Shown here piece by piece: positions 8,754-18,282 of a stretch of DNA of 64,000 nt (position 1 is its first letter; every line of letters begins with the position of its first letter). The notes below the pieces were generated by a model. That model searched no databases and was not told where the DNA came from. It saw nothing but the letters and a program-made list of their open reading frames with translations. The position numbers and the translations under genes are program-made. Source of the DNA: Modestobacter sp. VKM Ac-2986 (GTDB taxonomy: Bacteria; Actinomycetota; Actinomycetes; Mycobacteriales; Geodermatophilaceae); contig NZ_JAPVBH010000007.1 in assembly GCF_026967795.1 (NCBI RefSeq), positions 62,001 to 126,000 of the forward strand, given 5' to 3'.

Positions 8754-10810
8754 GCGACGAGGTCGTCACGCGGGCACTGGTGCGCTACCTGGCGGTGCCG
8801 GGGCTCACCGGGGAGCTCGCGCTCATCACGCTGGACAACGGGCACGACCACACCCGGCCCTCGACGTTCGGCCCGGGCGGGCTGGCCTCGCTGGACGCCG
8901 CGCTCGACGAGGTCGAGGCGCGCTCCCCCGCGGCCATCGCGGTCACCGGCAAGCCGTTCGTCTTCGCCGTCGGCGCCGACCTCTCCGGCATCCCCACGAT
9001 CGCCTCGGCCACGGACGCCCGGGAGATCGCCGAGACCGGGCACCGGGTGTTCCGCCGGCTGCGGGACTCCGCCGTCCCGACCTTCGCCTTCGTCAACGGC
9101 GCGGCACTGGGCGGCGGGCTGGAGCTGGCGCTGCACTGCCACCACCGCACGATCGCAACGACCGCCGTCGTCGCCTTCCCCGAGGTGTTCCTCGGCCTGG
9201 TGCCCGGCTGGGGCGGCACCCAGTTGCTGCCGGCGCTCACCGGCATCGACGCCGCGGTGACCGTGATCGTGGAGAACGCCCTCGCGCAGAACAAGACGAC
9301 GCCCGGGCCGACAGCGGCCCGGCTCGGCATCGCCGACGCCGTCTTCGAGCCGGCCGACTTCCTGGAGCGGTCGCTGGAGTGGGCGGCCGGGGTGGTGTCC
9401 GGGGAGGTGACCGTGCGGCGTCCCCAGCCCGACGAGTCGGCCTGGGACGACGCGATCACGCGGGCCCGCGGCATCGTCGCCGCCCGCACGAAGGGCGCCT
9501 CCCCCGGCGCACTGCGCGCGGTCGAGCTGCTGGACCTCGCGCGCGCCGGGGACGCCGGGTTCACGGCGGGGACGGCGGCCGAGGACGACGCCCTGACCGA
9601 CCTGCTGATGAGCGACGAGCTGCGGGCCGGCCTGCACTCCTTCGACCTGGTCAACAAGCGCGCCAAGCGGCCGGCCGGGGCGCCGGACAAGGCGCTGGCC
9701 AGGAAGGTCACCAAGGTCGGCGTCGTGGGCGCGGGGCTGATGGCCTCCCAGCTGGCGCTGCTGTTCGCCCGCCGGCTCGAGGTGCCCGTCGTGCTCACCG
9801 ACGTCGACCAGGCGCGGGTGGACAAGGGCGTGGGCTGGGTGCACGCGGAGCTGGCGAAGCTGGCCGAGCGCGGCCGGCTGTCCCCCGACGCGCGCAACCG
9901 GCTCACCGGCCTGGTCACCGGCTCGCTGTCCAAGGACGCCTTCGCCGACGCCGACCTGGTCGTCGAGGCGGTATTCGAGGAGCTGTCGGTCAAGCAGCAG
10001 GTCTTCGCCGAGGTCGAGGCGGTGGTCTCGCCCGAGTGCGTGTTGGCCACCAACACCTCCGCGCTGTCGGTGACCGAGATGGCCGCCGGGCTGCAGCACC
10101 CCGAGCGGGTCGTGGGGCTGCACTTCTTCAACCCGGTCGCCGTCCTGCCACTGCTGGAGGTCGTGCGGGCCGAGCGCACCGACGACGCCACGCTGGCCAC
10201 CGCCTTCGCCGTAGGCAAGGCGCTGAAGAAGTCCTGTGTGCTGGTCGCCGACGCCCCGGCGTTCGTGGTCAACCGGCTGCTCACCCGCTTCCTCGGCGAG
10301 GTCACCGCCGCCGTGGACGCCGGCACGCCGGTCGCCGTCGCGGAGCAGGCGCTGGAGCCGCTCGGGCTGCCGATGACGCCGTTCGAGCTGCTGTCCCTGG
10401 TGGGCCCGGCGGTCGCGCTGCACGTGGCCGAGCGGATGCACGAGGCGTTCCCCGACCGCTACGGCGTGAGCCCTGGGCTGCAGCGGATGGTGTCGCTGGG
10501 GAAGACGAGCGTCTTCTCCGCGCCCGGCGTCCTCGACCCGGAGCTGGCCGGCATCGACAGCGGCGACGCACCGTTGACCGCTGAGGAGCTGCGGGACCGG
10601 GCCGAGCGGGCGCTGGCGCAGGAGATCGGCCTGATGCTCGACGAAGGTGTCGTCCAGGCCGTGCAGGACGTCGACCTGTGCATGCTGCTGGGCGCCGGCT
10701 GGCCGTTCTGGCTGGGCGGGATCTCGGCGTACCTGGACCGCACCGGCGTCTCCGAGGCGGTCACCGGGTCACGGTTCCTCCCCCGCGGGGTGGCGTCGCT
10801 CCCGGGCTGA
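8750..10810 (+). CDS. fadB: Multifunctional enoyl-CoA hydratase / 3-hydroxyacyl-CoA dehydrogenase
   Basis: A 686-residue FadB-type protein. The N-terminal crotonase domain (about 1-300) has FAVGADLSG, VNGAALGGGLELALHCHHR and PEVFLGLVPGWGG. The NAD-binding dehydrogenase domain begins near 320 with VGVVGAGLMASQLALLFARR, followed by NTSALSV and HFFNPVAVLPLLEVV, and a C-terminal helical domain completes it. Together these catalyse hydration of enoyl-CoA and oxidation of 3-hydroxyacyl-CoA, and the adjacent FadA finishes the cycle. The ATG at 8750 overlaps the fadA stop by four bases. The glycine motif reads GAGLMAS where GxGxMG is usual, a small deviation. Confidence 0.95.
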   Translation: MSDEVVTRALVRYLAVPGLTGELALITLDNGHDHTRPSTFGPGGLASLDAALDEVEARSPAAIAVTGKPFVFAVGADLSGIPTIASATDAREIAETGHRVFRRLRDSAVPTFAFVNGAALGGGLELALHCHHRTIATTAVVAFPEVFLGLVPGWGGTQLLPALTGIDAAVTVIVENALAQNKTTPGPTAARLGIADAVFEPADFLERSLEWAAGVVSGEVTVRRPQPDESAWDDAITRARGIVAARTKGASPGALRAVELLDLARAGDAGFTAGTAAEDDALTDLLMSDELRAGLHSFDLVNKRAKRPAGAPDKALARKVTKVGVVGAGLMASQLALLFARRLEVPVVLTDVDQARVDKGVGWVHAELAKLAERGRLSPDARNRLTGLVTGSLSKDAFADADLVVEAVFEELSVKQQVFAEVEAVVSPECVLATNTSALSVTEMAAGLQHPERVVGLHFFNPVAVLPLLEVVRAERTDDATLATAFAVGKALKKSCVLVADAPAFVVNRLLTRFLGEVTAAVDAGTPVAVAEQALEPLGLPMTPFELLSLVGPAVALHVAERMHEAFPDRYGVSPGLQRMVSLGKTSVFSAPGVLDPELAGIDSGDAPLTAEELRDRAERALAQEIGLMLDEGVVQAVQDVDLCMLLGAGWPFWLGGISAYLDRTGVSEAVTGSRFLPRGVASLPG

Positions 10811-10823
10811 TCGCAGCTGGAGT

Positions 10824-10909
10824 GGGACAGACGGTGATCAGGTCACCTGATCACCGTCTGTCCTACCGCACCAGCGTTGATGCGGTAGGACAGACGTTGG
10901 TGCGGTAGG
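10824..10909. repeat. Compound inverted-repeat element after fadB
   Basis: A near-perfect dyad with arms of 18-19 bases (10825-10843 and 10845-10863) is followed at once by a second one, CCTACCGCACCAGCGT (10862-10877) against ACGTTGGTGCGGTAGG (10894-10909; 15 of 16 pair). The string TGCGGTAGGAC occurs twice (10881, 10901), and GGACAGACG occurs three times counting both strands. It probably terminates fadAB, but the nested design is more than a terminator needs. Confidence 0.7.
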
Positions 10910-10951
10910 ACGGCGCTGCCGGAGCGCACCGCTGTCAGCGCGAAGCCGCGG

Positions 10952-11233
10952 TCAGCGGAACTTGTGGGTCAGCGAGTCCATCGTGCGGTCCACCGTGGCG
11001 ATCTTGACGTGCGAGATGCCGCTGGTCGCGCCGGCGGCGAGCATCGCCTCGTGCGCCGCCCGCAGGGTCGCCCACACCGCGTCGGCGTCCCCCTCGATCG
11101 TCGTGCCGAGCGCCCCGACCTCCGACCGCAGCCCCGAGGCCTTGACCACGGCGATCGCCGCCTCGACGAACGCGTGCGGGTCCTCGGCGGTCCCCGCCGG
11201 CGACGGCGCCACCTGGATCTCAGCGATGACCAC
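10952..11233 (-). CDS. Thiamine-binding-type protein (MTH1187/YkoF family)
   Basis: A 93-residue small cytosolic protein of the MTH1187/YkoF family (former DUF77), members of which bind thiamine or related compounds. Typical elements are the N-terminal strand VVIAEIQVAPSP, the mid block LRSEVGALGTTIEGD and the helix VWATLRAAHEAMLAAG. The GTG at 11233 follows GAGGGA at a good distance. It lies downstream of dxs, separated by a stop-anchored repeat, so it may have its own promoter. Since Dxs uses thiamine diphosphate, the neighbourhood is suggestive, but that link is inference. Confidence 0.8.
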   Translation of the reverse strand: MVIAEIQVAPSPAGTAEDPHAFVEAAIAVVKASGLRSEVGALGTTIEGDADAVWATLRAAHEAMLAAGATSGISHVKIATVDRTMDSLTHKFR

Positions 11234-11262
11234 AGTTCCCTCGTTCCGCAGGTGACCCGTGG

Positions 11263-11311
11263 CCACGTCCCGAGGCTCGACCCGAGCTTGCTCGGGTCGA
11301 GGAGGACGTGG
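11263..11311 (-). repeat. Stop-anchored hairpin repeat, copy A (after dxs)
   Basis: On the minus strand the dxs stop is followed immediately by AAGGACC and then nested stems: CCACGTCC/GGACGTGG (11263-11270, 11304-11311) and CTCGACCCGAG/CTCGGGTCGAG (11276-11286, 11291-11301) with a 4-base loop. It belongs to a family repeated behind several other genes here and probably acts as the dxs terminator. Confidence 0.75.
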
Positions 11312-11316
11312 TCCTT

Positions 11317-13230
11317 TCAGTGGCCCTCCACCCGGGCGGACTCCTCCGACCCGGACGCGCGGTCGGCGACGCGGGCGGCCCACTCGACGATGCGGCGGGC
11401 GACGTCCTGCTCGGTGAGGCCGACGTCGGCCAGCACCTGACCGCGGCTGCCGTGGTCGAAGAACTGCTGCGGCAGCCCGAGGGTGCGCACCGGGACGTCG
11501 GAGTCGACGTCCTGCAGCGCCTGGGTGAGCAGCGTGCCCACTCCCCCGGCCCGGCCGCCGTCCTCGACGGTCACCACGAGGCGGTGCTCGGTGGCCAGGG
11601 TGCGCAGCTCGTCGGCGACCGGGACGACCCAGCGCGGGTCGACGACGGTGACCTCGATGCCGTGGTCGGCGGCGCGCTCGGCGACCGCCAGGCACATCGG
11701 CACCAGCGAGCCGCACGCCACCAGCAGCACCTCCGGCGTCGCGCCGCGGCGCAGCACGTCGACCGGGCCGAGCCGCTCCAGCGCCGGGACCTCGACCGGC
11801 AGCGCGCCCTTGGGGAAGCGCACGACGGTGGGGCCGTCGGTGACCGCGACCGACTCGCGCAGCGCCTCGCGCAGCGTGGGCTCGTCCCGGGGCGCGGCCA
11901 GCCGCAGGCCCGGGATCACCGAGCAGATCGACATGTCCCACATGCCGTTGTGCGAGGCGCCGTCGGAGCCGGTCACACCGGCCCGGTCCAGCACGACGGT
12001 GACCGGCTGACCGTGCAGGGCGACGTCCATCAGGAGCTGGTCGAACGCCCGGTTGAGGAACGTCGAGTAGATCGCGACGACCGGGTGCATGCCGCCCATG
12101 GCCAGGCCCGCGGCCGAGGTGAGCGCGTGCTGCTCGGCGATGCCGACGTCGTAGGTGCGCTCGGGGAAGCGCTCGGCGAAGGGCGCCAGGCCGGTGGGGT
12201 GCAGCATCGCGGCCGTGATGGCCACGACGTCGGAGCGCTCGGCGCCGATGCGCACCATCTCGTCGGCGAAGACGTCGGTCCACTCCGGGCCCTTGGCCGC
12301 CGAGGACAGCCCGCTGTCGGGCTCGAAGACGCCGGTGGAGTGCCAGGCGTCGACGGTGTCGGTCTCGGCCGGCGGGTAGCCGAAGCCCTTGGTGGTGACC
12401 GCGTGCACGATGACCGGCCCGCCGAAGTCGCGCGCCCGGCGGAGCGCGGACTCCATCATCTCGATGTCGTGGCCGTCGACGGGGCCGACGTACTTCATGC
12501 CGAGGTCCTCGAACATGCCCTGCGGGGCCAGGACGTCCTTGAGGCCCTTCTTGATCGCGTGCAGCGCGTCGTAGAGCGCGGTGCCGACGACGGGGGCGCG
12601 GTGCAGGGCCTGCCGGACGGCGGTCAGCGCGTCCTCGTAGCCCGGTCGCAGCCGCAGCGTGGCCAGCGCGTCGGCCACCCCGCCGATCGTCGGGGAGTAG
12701 GAGCGGCCGTTGTCGTTGACCACGATGACGACGGGGCGCTCGGCAGCGGCGATGTTGTTCAGCGCCTCCCACGGCATGCCGCCGGTGAGCGCGCCGTCGC
12801 CGATGACCGCGACCACCGGCCGGTTCTCCCCGCGCACGGCGAAGGCCTTGGCCAGCCCGTCGGCGTAGGACAGCGAGGTGGAGGCGTGGCTGTTCTCCAC
12901 CCAGTCGTGCTCGCTCTCCGCGCGGCTGGGGTAGCCGGACAGGCCACCACGCTGGCGCAGCTGGGCGAAGCCCTCGAGCCGGCCGGTGAGCAGCTTGTGC
13001 ACGTAGGCCTGGTGGCCGGTGTCGAAGACGATCGGCTCGCGCGGGGACTCGAAGACCCGGTGGACGGCGATGGTCAGCTCGACCGCACCGAGGTTGGGCC
13101 CCAGGTGCCCACCGGTCTTGGCCACGGCGGCGACGAGTGCGTCGCGGATCTCCGCGGCCAGGGCGGGGAGCTGGTCGGGACGCAGCGCCCGGAGGTCGGC
13201 GGGCCCGGTCAACGAGCTGAGCAGCGACAC
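11317..13230 (-). CDS. dxs: 1-deoxy-D-xylulose-5-phosphate synthase
   Basis: A 637-residue thiamine-diphosphate enzyme joining pyruvate and glyceraldehyde 3-phosphate, the first step of the MEP isoprenoid pathway. Seen: [36 protein letters not shown], the ThDP motif beginning [16 protein letters not shown], the pyrimidine-domain block [18 protein letters not shown], and [18 protein letters not shown]. The GTG at 13230 (VSLLSSL) gives the usual N-terminus, with GAGAGGA upstream. The frame is open further upstream, but that extension has no family match. Confidence 0.96.
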   Translation of the reverse strand: MSLLSSLTGPADLRALRPDQLPALAAEIRDALVAAVAKTGGHLGPNLGAVELTIAVHRVFESPREPIVFDTGHQAYVHKLLTGRLEGFAQLRQRGGLSGYPSRAESEHDWVENSHASTSLSYADGLAKAFAVRGENRPVVAVIGDGALTGGMPWEALNNIAAAERPVVIVVNDNGRSYSPTIGGVADALATLRLRPGYEDALTAVRQALHRAPVVGTALYDALHAIKKGLKDVLAPQGMFEDLGMKYVGPVDGHDIEMMESALRRARDFGGPVIVHAVTTKGFGYPPAETDTVDAWHSTGVFEPDSGLSSAAKGPEWTDVFADEMVRIGAERSDVVAITAAMLHPTGLAPFAERFPERTYDVGIAEQHALTSAAGLAMGGMHPVVAIYSTFLNRAFDQLLMDVALHGQPVTVVLDRAGVTGSDGASHNGMWDMSICSVIPGLRLAAPRDEPTLREALRESVAVTDGPTVVRFPKGALPVEVPALERLGPVDVLRRGATPEVLLVACGSLVPMCLAVAERAADHGIEVTVVDPRWVVPVADELRTLATEHRLVVTVEDGGRAGGVGTLLTQALQDVDSDVPVRTLGLPQQFFDHGSRGQVLADVGLTEQDVARRIVEWAARVADRASGSEESARVEGH

Positions 13231-13330
13231 GACGGGGCAGGGTCCTCTCGACGTCGGCCGCGTCCGGAGGGCGCGGCCGGTGGGTTCCCACTGTAACTGC
13301 GAACCGGGGACCTGCCGCCTGAGCGGGGAC

Positions 13331-13699
13331 CTAGAGCCGGGGCACCCAGCGCTCGCCCCGCAGTGCCCCGGCGACCACCTCGACACCCCGCGCCGCCCGG
13401 GTCAGCCGGGCGCCCTCGCGCTCGTAGGCGCGGATCGCGGCCTCCATCGCGTCGGGGGGCAGCTGGTCGGCCAGCTCGACGCGCACGGTGCGCCAGCCGG
13501 CCCGGGCCGCCTCCAGCCCGGCCGCGACGTGGTCGCCGGCGAAGCGGGCCAGCAGCACCGGGTAGCGGCGCAGCACCTCGTGCGAGCGGTAGTCCGGCGG
13601 CACCAGGTCGTAGAGCCAGGCGACGGCGGTCTGCTCCCAGTCCGGGGCACCGGGGGGCCGCACCTCGTCCGGCCAGCCCGGTGGCAGTGCGGCGTCCAC
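13331..13699 (-). CDS. Conserved hypothetical protein, 122 residues
   Basis: A small soluble protein without a recognised domain. It contains aromatic and acidic blocks ([20 protein letters not shown], then [15 protein letters not shown]) and alternating helices, with no signal or membrane segment. Similar proteins occur near dxs in related actinobacteria, as far as I recall. The GTG at 13699 is chosen because CACACT (13706-13711 on the minus strand) lies exactly six bases upstream, fitting a leaderless start; a longer frame would add an Arg-rich leader. It ends about 100 bases upstream of dxs. Confidence 0.65.
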   Translation of the reverse strand: MDAALPPGWPDEVRPPGAPDWEQTAVAWLYDLVPPDYRSHEVLRRYPVLLARFAGDHVAAGLEAARAGWRTVRVELADQLPPDAMEAAIRAYEREGARLTRAARGVEVVAGALRGERWVPRL

Positions 13700-13816
13700 C
13701 CGGTCAGTGTGCGACCGGGCCCGACGGCACCGGACACCGGCTCGCACGTGTGTTCGAAGCGTGACCTGCCGGTGGCCCGGTGCATCCGCGGGGGCGACGG
13801 CGGGCGAACGTCAGTC

Positions 13817-14053
13817 GTGGAACAGCACGCGCACGCGCAGGTGCACCGGGTCATCGAACCGCTGCTCGAGGCCGGCCTCACCGTCGACCGGGTCGAGGCG
13901 CTGGTGGTCCGGCTGGCCTTCGAGGCCGTCGTCGGCACGGGGCCGGGCACGGTCGCGGACGTGCACACCGTGGTCGCCGCGGAGTCGCCCGAGGTGCAGG
14001 CGGCCTGGGCGGTCACGGTCGGCCGGATGATGGAGCTCGCCGGTCCGGCCTGA
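13817..14053 (+). CDS. Small hypothetical protein, 78 residues
   Basis: Not recognised. The product is helical and mildly acidic (EQHAHAQVHRVIEPLLEAG, then VRLAFEAVVGTGPG), with no membrane segment. Third codon positions are almost all G or C, as in real genes here, and the frame fits exactly between two minus-strand genes. The GTG start has no obvious ribosome site or -10 element, which lowers confidence. It is convergent with the RNA methyltransferase-like gene. Confidence 0.5.
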   Translation: MEQHAHAQVHRVIEPLLEAGLTVDRVEALVVRLAFEAVVGTGPGTVADVHTVVAAESPEVQAAWAVTVGRMMELAGPA

Positions 14054-14063
14054 CCTGCCGCGC

Positions 14064-15401
14064 TCAGGCCGGGACGAGCAGCGCCACGCACTCCACGTGC
14101 GCGGTCATCGGGAAGCAGTCGTAGGCGCGCAGGTCGGCCAGCCGGTAGCCGGCGGTGGCGAACGCGGCGACGTCGCGGGCCAGGGACGCCGGGTCGCAGG
14201 CCACGTAGACCACCGCGCGGGGTGCGGCCGCGGCGATCACCCGGCTGACGTCCTTGCCGGCCCCGGCCCGCGGCGGGTCGAGGACGACGACGTCGGGGTG
14301 GCCGAGGTCGACCAGCAGCTCGGTGAGCCCGGGGGCGTCGACGTCGCCCTGCCAGATCTCGGCCTGCGGCAGGTCGGCGAGGTTGGCGTCGGCGGCGGCG
14401 CAGGCCGCGGCGTCGGACTCCACGCAGACGACCCGGCCGCCGGGCCCCACGCCCGGGGCGAGGGCGCCGCCGAACAGACCGGCGCCGGCGTAGAGGTCCA
14501 GCACGGTCTCCCCCGGCTGCACCGCGGCGAAGCCGGACACGGCCTCGACCAGCGCGTCGGCGGCGGCCGGGTGCACCTGCCAGAACCCGGTGCCCTCGAC
14601 CTCCCAGTCACGGCCACCGGCGGAGCGCTGGGCCCGCCCGGCCGGCTCCTCGGGGACGTCGGCGCCCGGGCGCAGCACCTGGACGTCCTGCGGCCGCCCA
14701 CGGTGGTCCAGCGTGGACGTGGTGACCACACCGGCGGAGTCGACGGCGACGTCGACCGCCCCGGCGTCCAGCCAGCGCCGTCCCAGCACGGCCTGCGCGG
14801 CCGGCTCGACGGTGATCGGGCAGTCGTCGAGGGCGACGACGTCGTGCGAGCGGTGCCGGCGCAGGCCGGGGTCCCCGGCGCGGTCGACGGCGAACCGGGC
14901 CCGCGACCGCCAGCGCAGCGGACCGCCGGGCAGCGCCTCGACCGTCACCGGGACCTCCAGCCCGGCCAGCCGGGACAGCTGCTCACGGACGACGGCGGCC
15001 TTGAGCTCCAGCTGGCCGGCGTGGCTCACGTGCTGCCAGTCGCAGCCGCCGCACTTTCCCGGACCGCTGTACGGGCAGGGCCGCTCGATCCGCTGGGGGG
15101 CGGCCTCGAGCACCTCGATCGCGTCGGCGCGGCAGAACCCGGCGTGCCGGTCCTCGGTCACCTCGACCACGACCCGCTCACCGGGCAGCGTGTGCCGCAC
15201 GAACACGACGCGGCCCTCGTGCCGGGCGACGCAGTGCCCACCGTGCGCCACCGGGCCCACGGTCACCTCGAACCGGCGGCCCTCCCAGCCCCCACCGGCA
15301 GCGGCCGACACCCGCGCCCGGTTCCGGCCCTTCGGCCGCCCTTCAGGGCCCCGCGGCGAGCTTGCTCGTCGTGGGGGGAAGGGTGGTCCTTCGTCAGCCA
15401 T
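14064..15401 (-). CDS. Class I SAM-dependent RNA (uracil-5) methyltransferase-like protein (TrmA/RlmD family)
   Basis: A 445-residue protein, or 415 from the internal GTG at 15311. It has a TRAM-like N-terminal region (GRRFEVTVGPVAHGGHCVAR), a CPYSGPGKCGGCDWQHV cluster region, the SAM motif LDLYAGAGLFGG, the substrate motif VVLDPPRAGAGKDVSR and the catalytic-Cys block YVACDPASLARDV. These proteins methylate uridine-C5 in rRNA or tRNA. The ATG at 15401 overlaps the permease stop by eight bases and has GGAG upstream, so coupling is plausible. However, the first 30 codons are read from a stop-anchored repeat, and family homology begins near the internal GTG. The true start is uncertain. Confidence 0.85.
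   Translation of the reverse strand: MADEGPPFPPRRASSPRGPEGRPKGRNRARVSAAAGGGWEGRRFEVTVGPVAHGGHCVARHEGRVVFVRHTLPGERVVVEVTEDRHAGFCRADAIEVLEAAPQRIERPCPYSGPGKCGGCDWQHVSHAGQLELKAAVVREQLSRLAGLEVPVTVEALPGGPLRWRSRARFAVDRAGDPGLRRHRSHDVVALDDCPITVEPAAQAVLGRRWLDAGAVDVAVDSAGVVTTSTLDHRGRPQDVQVLRPGADVPEEPAGRAQRSAGGRDWEVEGTGFWQVHPAAADALVEAVSGFAAVQPGETVLDLYAGAGLFGGALAPGVGPGGRVVCVESDAAACAAADANLADLPQAEIWQGDVDAPGLTELLVDLGHPDVVVLDPPRAGAGKDVSRVIAAAAPRAVVYVACDPASLARDVAAFATAGYRLADLRAYDCFPMTAHVECVALLVPA
15336..15386 (-). repeat. Stop-anchored hairpin repeat, copy B (after the KimA-like permease)
   Basis: On the minus strand, permease TGA-CGAAGGACC is followed by outer arms CCGCCCTTC/GAAGGGTGG (15336-15344, 15378-15386) and an inner stem of about 12 pairs (15349-15360, 15365-15376) with loop CTTG. 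The same DNA would encode the N-terminal extension of the downstream methyltransferase-like protein if the ATG at 15401 is used. Confidence 0.7.
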
Positions 15402-17424
15402 ACGGCGTCTGCTCCACGTCCTCGGTGAGACCGCGCCGGAGGTCGCCGGGCGCGGGTGTGCCGTCACGGGGCACGCGGTCCAGCGAGCTCTCCAGCTGCC
15501 ACGGCACGCTGGTGATCATCACGCCGGGCTGGAACTGCAGCCGGCTGCGCAGCCGCAGGGCGCTCTGGTTGTGCAGCAGGTTCTCCCACCAGTGCCCGAC
15601 CACGTACTGCGGCACGAACACCACAACCAGCTCGCGCGGGCTCGACCGGCGGATGTCGCGCACGAAGTCGACGACGGGCCGGGTGATCTCGCGGTAGGGC
15701 GAGTCGAGCACGGTCAGCGGGACCGGGATGTCGTAGCGCTCCCAGTCCACCTGCAGCGCCCGGGTGTCGGCGTCGTCGACGTTGACCGTCAGCGCGGTCA
15801 GCTGGTCGGGACGGGTGGCCCGGGCGAAGGCCAGCGCCCGCAGCGTCGGCTTGTGCACCTTGGAGACCAGGACGACGGCGTGCACCTTGGAGGGCTTCAT
15901 CCGCGTCTCGCTGTCGGGCACCAGCTGCTCGGCCACGTGCGAGTAGTGCCGGTTGATCGAGCGCATGAGCAGGAAGATCACCGGCATCGCGGCGATGACG
16001 ATCCAGGCGCCGCCGGCGAACTTGGTGACCACCACGATGGCCAGGACGACGGTGGTCAGCGTCCCGCCGATCGCGTTGATCACCCGGGACCGCCGCATCC
16101 TGCCCCGCGCCGCCGGGTCGGTCTCCTCACGCAGCTCCCGGTTCCAGTGCCGGACCATGCCCCACTGGCCGATCGAGAAGCTGGTGAACACCCCGACGAT
16201 GTACATCTGGATCAGCTGCGTCGAGTCGGCGTCGAAGACCACCAGGAGCAGGATCGCGAACCCGGCGAGCAGCAGGATGCCGTTGCTGTAGACCAGCTTG
16301 TCGCCGCGGGTGTGCAGCTGGCGGGGCATGAAGCGGTCCTGGGCGAGCACCGACCCCAGCAGCGGGAAGCCGTTGAACGCCGTGTTCGCGGCCAGGATCA
16401 GCACCAGCGCCGTGGCCGCCTGGACGAGGAAGAAGCCCACCGAGTCGGCACCGCCGAACACCGCCGCGGCGACCTGCGCGATCACGGTGCGCTGTGGCTG
16501 GTTCTCGCAGTCGGCGAAGCCCACCAGATCGCAGGCGTTCTCGACGTACTTGACGTCGGAAAGGATGGCCAGCGCGGTGACCCCGGCGAACATGGTCGCG
16601 GCGATCCCGCCCATCAGGGCCAGCGTGGTCGCGGCGTTCCTGCTCTTGGGGGGCCGGAACGCCGGGACGCCGTTGGCGATCGCCTCGACCCCGGTCAGTG
16701 CCGTGCACCCGGAGGCGAAGGCCCGCAGCACGAAGAAGACCAGCGCCAGGCCGGTGACCTCCTCGTAGCCGGGCTCGGCCTCGATCGCGTACTGCGCGCT
16801 CTCGGCGACCACCGGGCTGTCGACGACGAGCTCGCGCACCAGCCCGGTGACGATCATGACCAGGATGCAGGCGATGAACGCGTAGGTCGGGACGGCGAAG
16901 GTCTTGCCCGACTCGCGGACCCCGCGCAGGTTCATCGCCACCAGCAGCGCGACCAGGCACACCGAGATCAGCACCCGGTGCTCGTCCAGGGACGGGAACG
17001 CCGAGATGATGTTGTCGGTGCCGGAGCTGACCGACACCGCGACCGTCAGCACGTAGTCGGTGAGCAGCGCGCTGGCCACGACCAGCCCGGCGAACTGGCC
17101 GTGGTTCTTCATCGCGACCTCGTAGTCGCCGCCGCCCGAGGGGTAGGCGTGCACCACCTGGCGGTAGGACAGCACCACCACGGTGAGCAGCAGGACCACG
17201 ACCGCGGCCAGCCACGGGGTGAGGAAGAGGAACGTCGTCCCCGCCAGCGTCAGGAAGATCAGGATCTCCTGCGTCGCGTAGGCGACCGAGGACAGCGGGT
17301 CGCTGGCGAAGATCGGCAGGGCGAGGTGCTTGGGCAGCAGCGACTCCCCGGCCTTGTCCGTGCGGACCGGCCGGCCCAGGACGAGGCGTTTGGGGAGTTG
17401 GCCGAGATCGGACAGGGACGGCAC
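15394..17424 (-). CDS. APC-superfamily permease, KimA-like potassium transporter
   Basis: A 676-residue membrane protein with about 12 helices and a C-terminal cytosolic domain from about residue 490. The N-terminus LPKHLALPIFASDPLSSVAYATQE is the signature of the KimA/YdaO-type APC transporters, of which Bacillus KimA is a high-affinity potassium importer. Other blocks are YPSGGGDYEVA, GVRESGK and CTALTGVEAIANGVPAF. The C-terminal part (KVHAVVLVSKVHKPTLRALAFARATR) resembles a universal-stress-type fold. It is divergent from two TrkA genes 190 bases away, supporting potassium rather than amino-acid transport. The GTG/ATG start at 17424 gives the family N-terminus. Confidence 0.85.
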   Translation of the reverse strand: MPSLSDLGQLPKRLVLGRPVRTDKAGESLLPKHLALPIFASDPLSSVAYATQEILIFLTLAGTTFLFLTPWLAAVVVLLLTVVVLSYRQVVHAYPSGGGDYEVAMKNHGQFAGLVVASALLTDYVLTVAVSVSSGTDNIISAFPSLDEHRVLISVCLVALLVAMNLRGVRESGKTFAVPTYAFIACILVMIVTGLVRELVVDSPVVAESAQYAIEAEPGYEEVTGLALVFFVLRAFASGCTALTGVEAIANGVPAFRPPKSRNAATTLALMGGIAATMFAGVTALAILSDVKYVENACDLVGFADCENQPQRTVIAQVAAAVFGGADSVGFFLVQAATALVLILAANTAFNGFPLLGSVLAQDRFMPRQLHTRGDKLVYSNGILLLAGFAILLLVVFDADSTQLIQMYIVGVFTSFSIGQWGMVRHWNRELREETDPAARGRMRRSRVINAIGGTLTTVVLAIVVVTKFAGGAWIVIAAMPVIFLLMRSINRHYSHVAEQLVPDSETRMKPSKVHAVVLVSKVHKPTLRALAFARATRPDQLTALTVNVDDADTRALQVDWERYDIPVPLTVLDSPYREITRPVVDFVRDIRRSSPRELVVVFVPQYVVGHWWENLLHNQSALRLRSRLQFQPGVMITSVPWQLESSLDRVPRDGTPAPGDLRRGLTEDVEQTPYG

Positions 17425-17613
17425 GCGGTGATCGTACGGACGTCGACGGCGCCGATGGGCCCGCTCGGGGCGACGTCACTCACAGCTGCACCCCTCCGGG
17501 TGGACCGACGTCCCCGGCGCACGTCCCGGGTCGGACTCCGGGTGTACGTTCGCGCGCTGTACGACCCGGTGTCCCACCGGGCCGGCAGAGGACAGCGGAC
17601 GGGGTGGGATCGG

Positions 17614-18282
17614 GTGCACGTGGTCGTCATGGGCTGCGGTCGCGTCGGGTCGGCGATCGCCCGCCGGCTCGAGCAGGTCGGTCACAGCGTCGCGGTGATC
17701 GACCAGGACGTCGAGGCCTTCCGCCGCCTCGGCCCGGAGTTCGGCGGTCGGCAGGTCACCGGGCTGGGCTTCGACCGGCAGACCCTGCTGGACGCCGGCA
17801 TCGACACCGCCGGGGCCTTCGCCGCCGTCAGCAGTGGCGACAACTCCAACATCATCGCCGCCCGGGTGGCCCGGGAGACCTTCGGTGTCGAGCACGTCGT
17901 CGCCCGGATCTACGACTCCAAGCGGGCCGAGGTCTACGAGCGGATGGGCATCCCCAGCGTCGCCACCGTGCCGTGGACGGTCAACCGGCTGATGCGCGAG
18001 CTGCTCTCGGTGAAGGTGACCGAGCTCTGGCGCGAGCCCACCGGCAAGGTGCTGCTGATGCGGGTCACCGTCACCGACAACTGGGTCGGCCGGCCGCTGG
18101 CCGAGCTCGAGACCGCCTCCGGCGCCCGCGCGGCGTGGCTGGTCCGCTTCGGGGAGGCCCAGCTGCCCACCACCAGCACCGTGCTGCAGACCGGCGACCA
18201 CCTCGTGCTCGCAGTGACCGACGACCTGACCGACCGGGTGCACTCCGTCGTCGAGCAGCCGGCCAGTGGAGGGCAGCACTGA
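17614..18282 (+). CDS. TrkA-family potassium channel/transporter regulator 1
   Basis: A 222-residue protein with an N-terminal Rossmann RCK domain (HVVVMGCGRVGSAIARRLEQ; FAAVSSGDNSNIIAARVARE) and a C-terminal RCK_C domain from about residue 135. Such proteins bind NAD(H) or ATP and gate potassium uptake systems. It corresponds in position to mycobacterial ceoB. The GTG at 17614 is one of several possible starts; the ribosome site is weak. Its stop overlaps the next TrkA start (TGATG). Confidence 0.9.
   Translation: MHVVVMGCGRVGSAIARRLEQVGHSVAVIDQDVEAFRRLGPEFGGRQVTGLGFDRQTLLDAGIDTAGAFAAVSSGDNSNIIAARVARETFGVEHVVARIYDSKRAEVYERMGIPSVATVPWTVNRLMRELLSVKVTELWREPTGKVLLMRVTVTDNWVGRPLAELETASGARAAWLVRFGEAQLPTTSTVLQTGDHLVLAVTDDLTDRVHSVVEQPASGGQH

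Noticed and set aside
11308..13296. Long plus-strand frame opposite dxs
   Set aside because: It mirrors the dxs codons; the product is low-complexity Val/Gly/Asp/Arg and unmatched.
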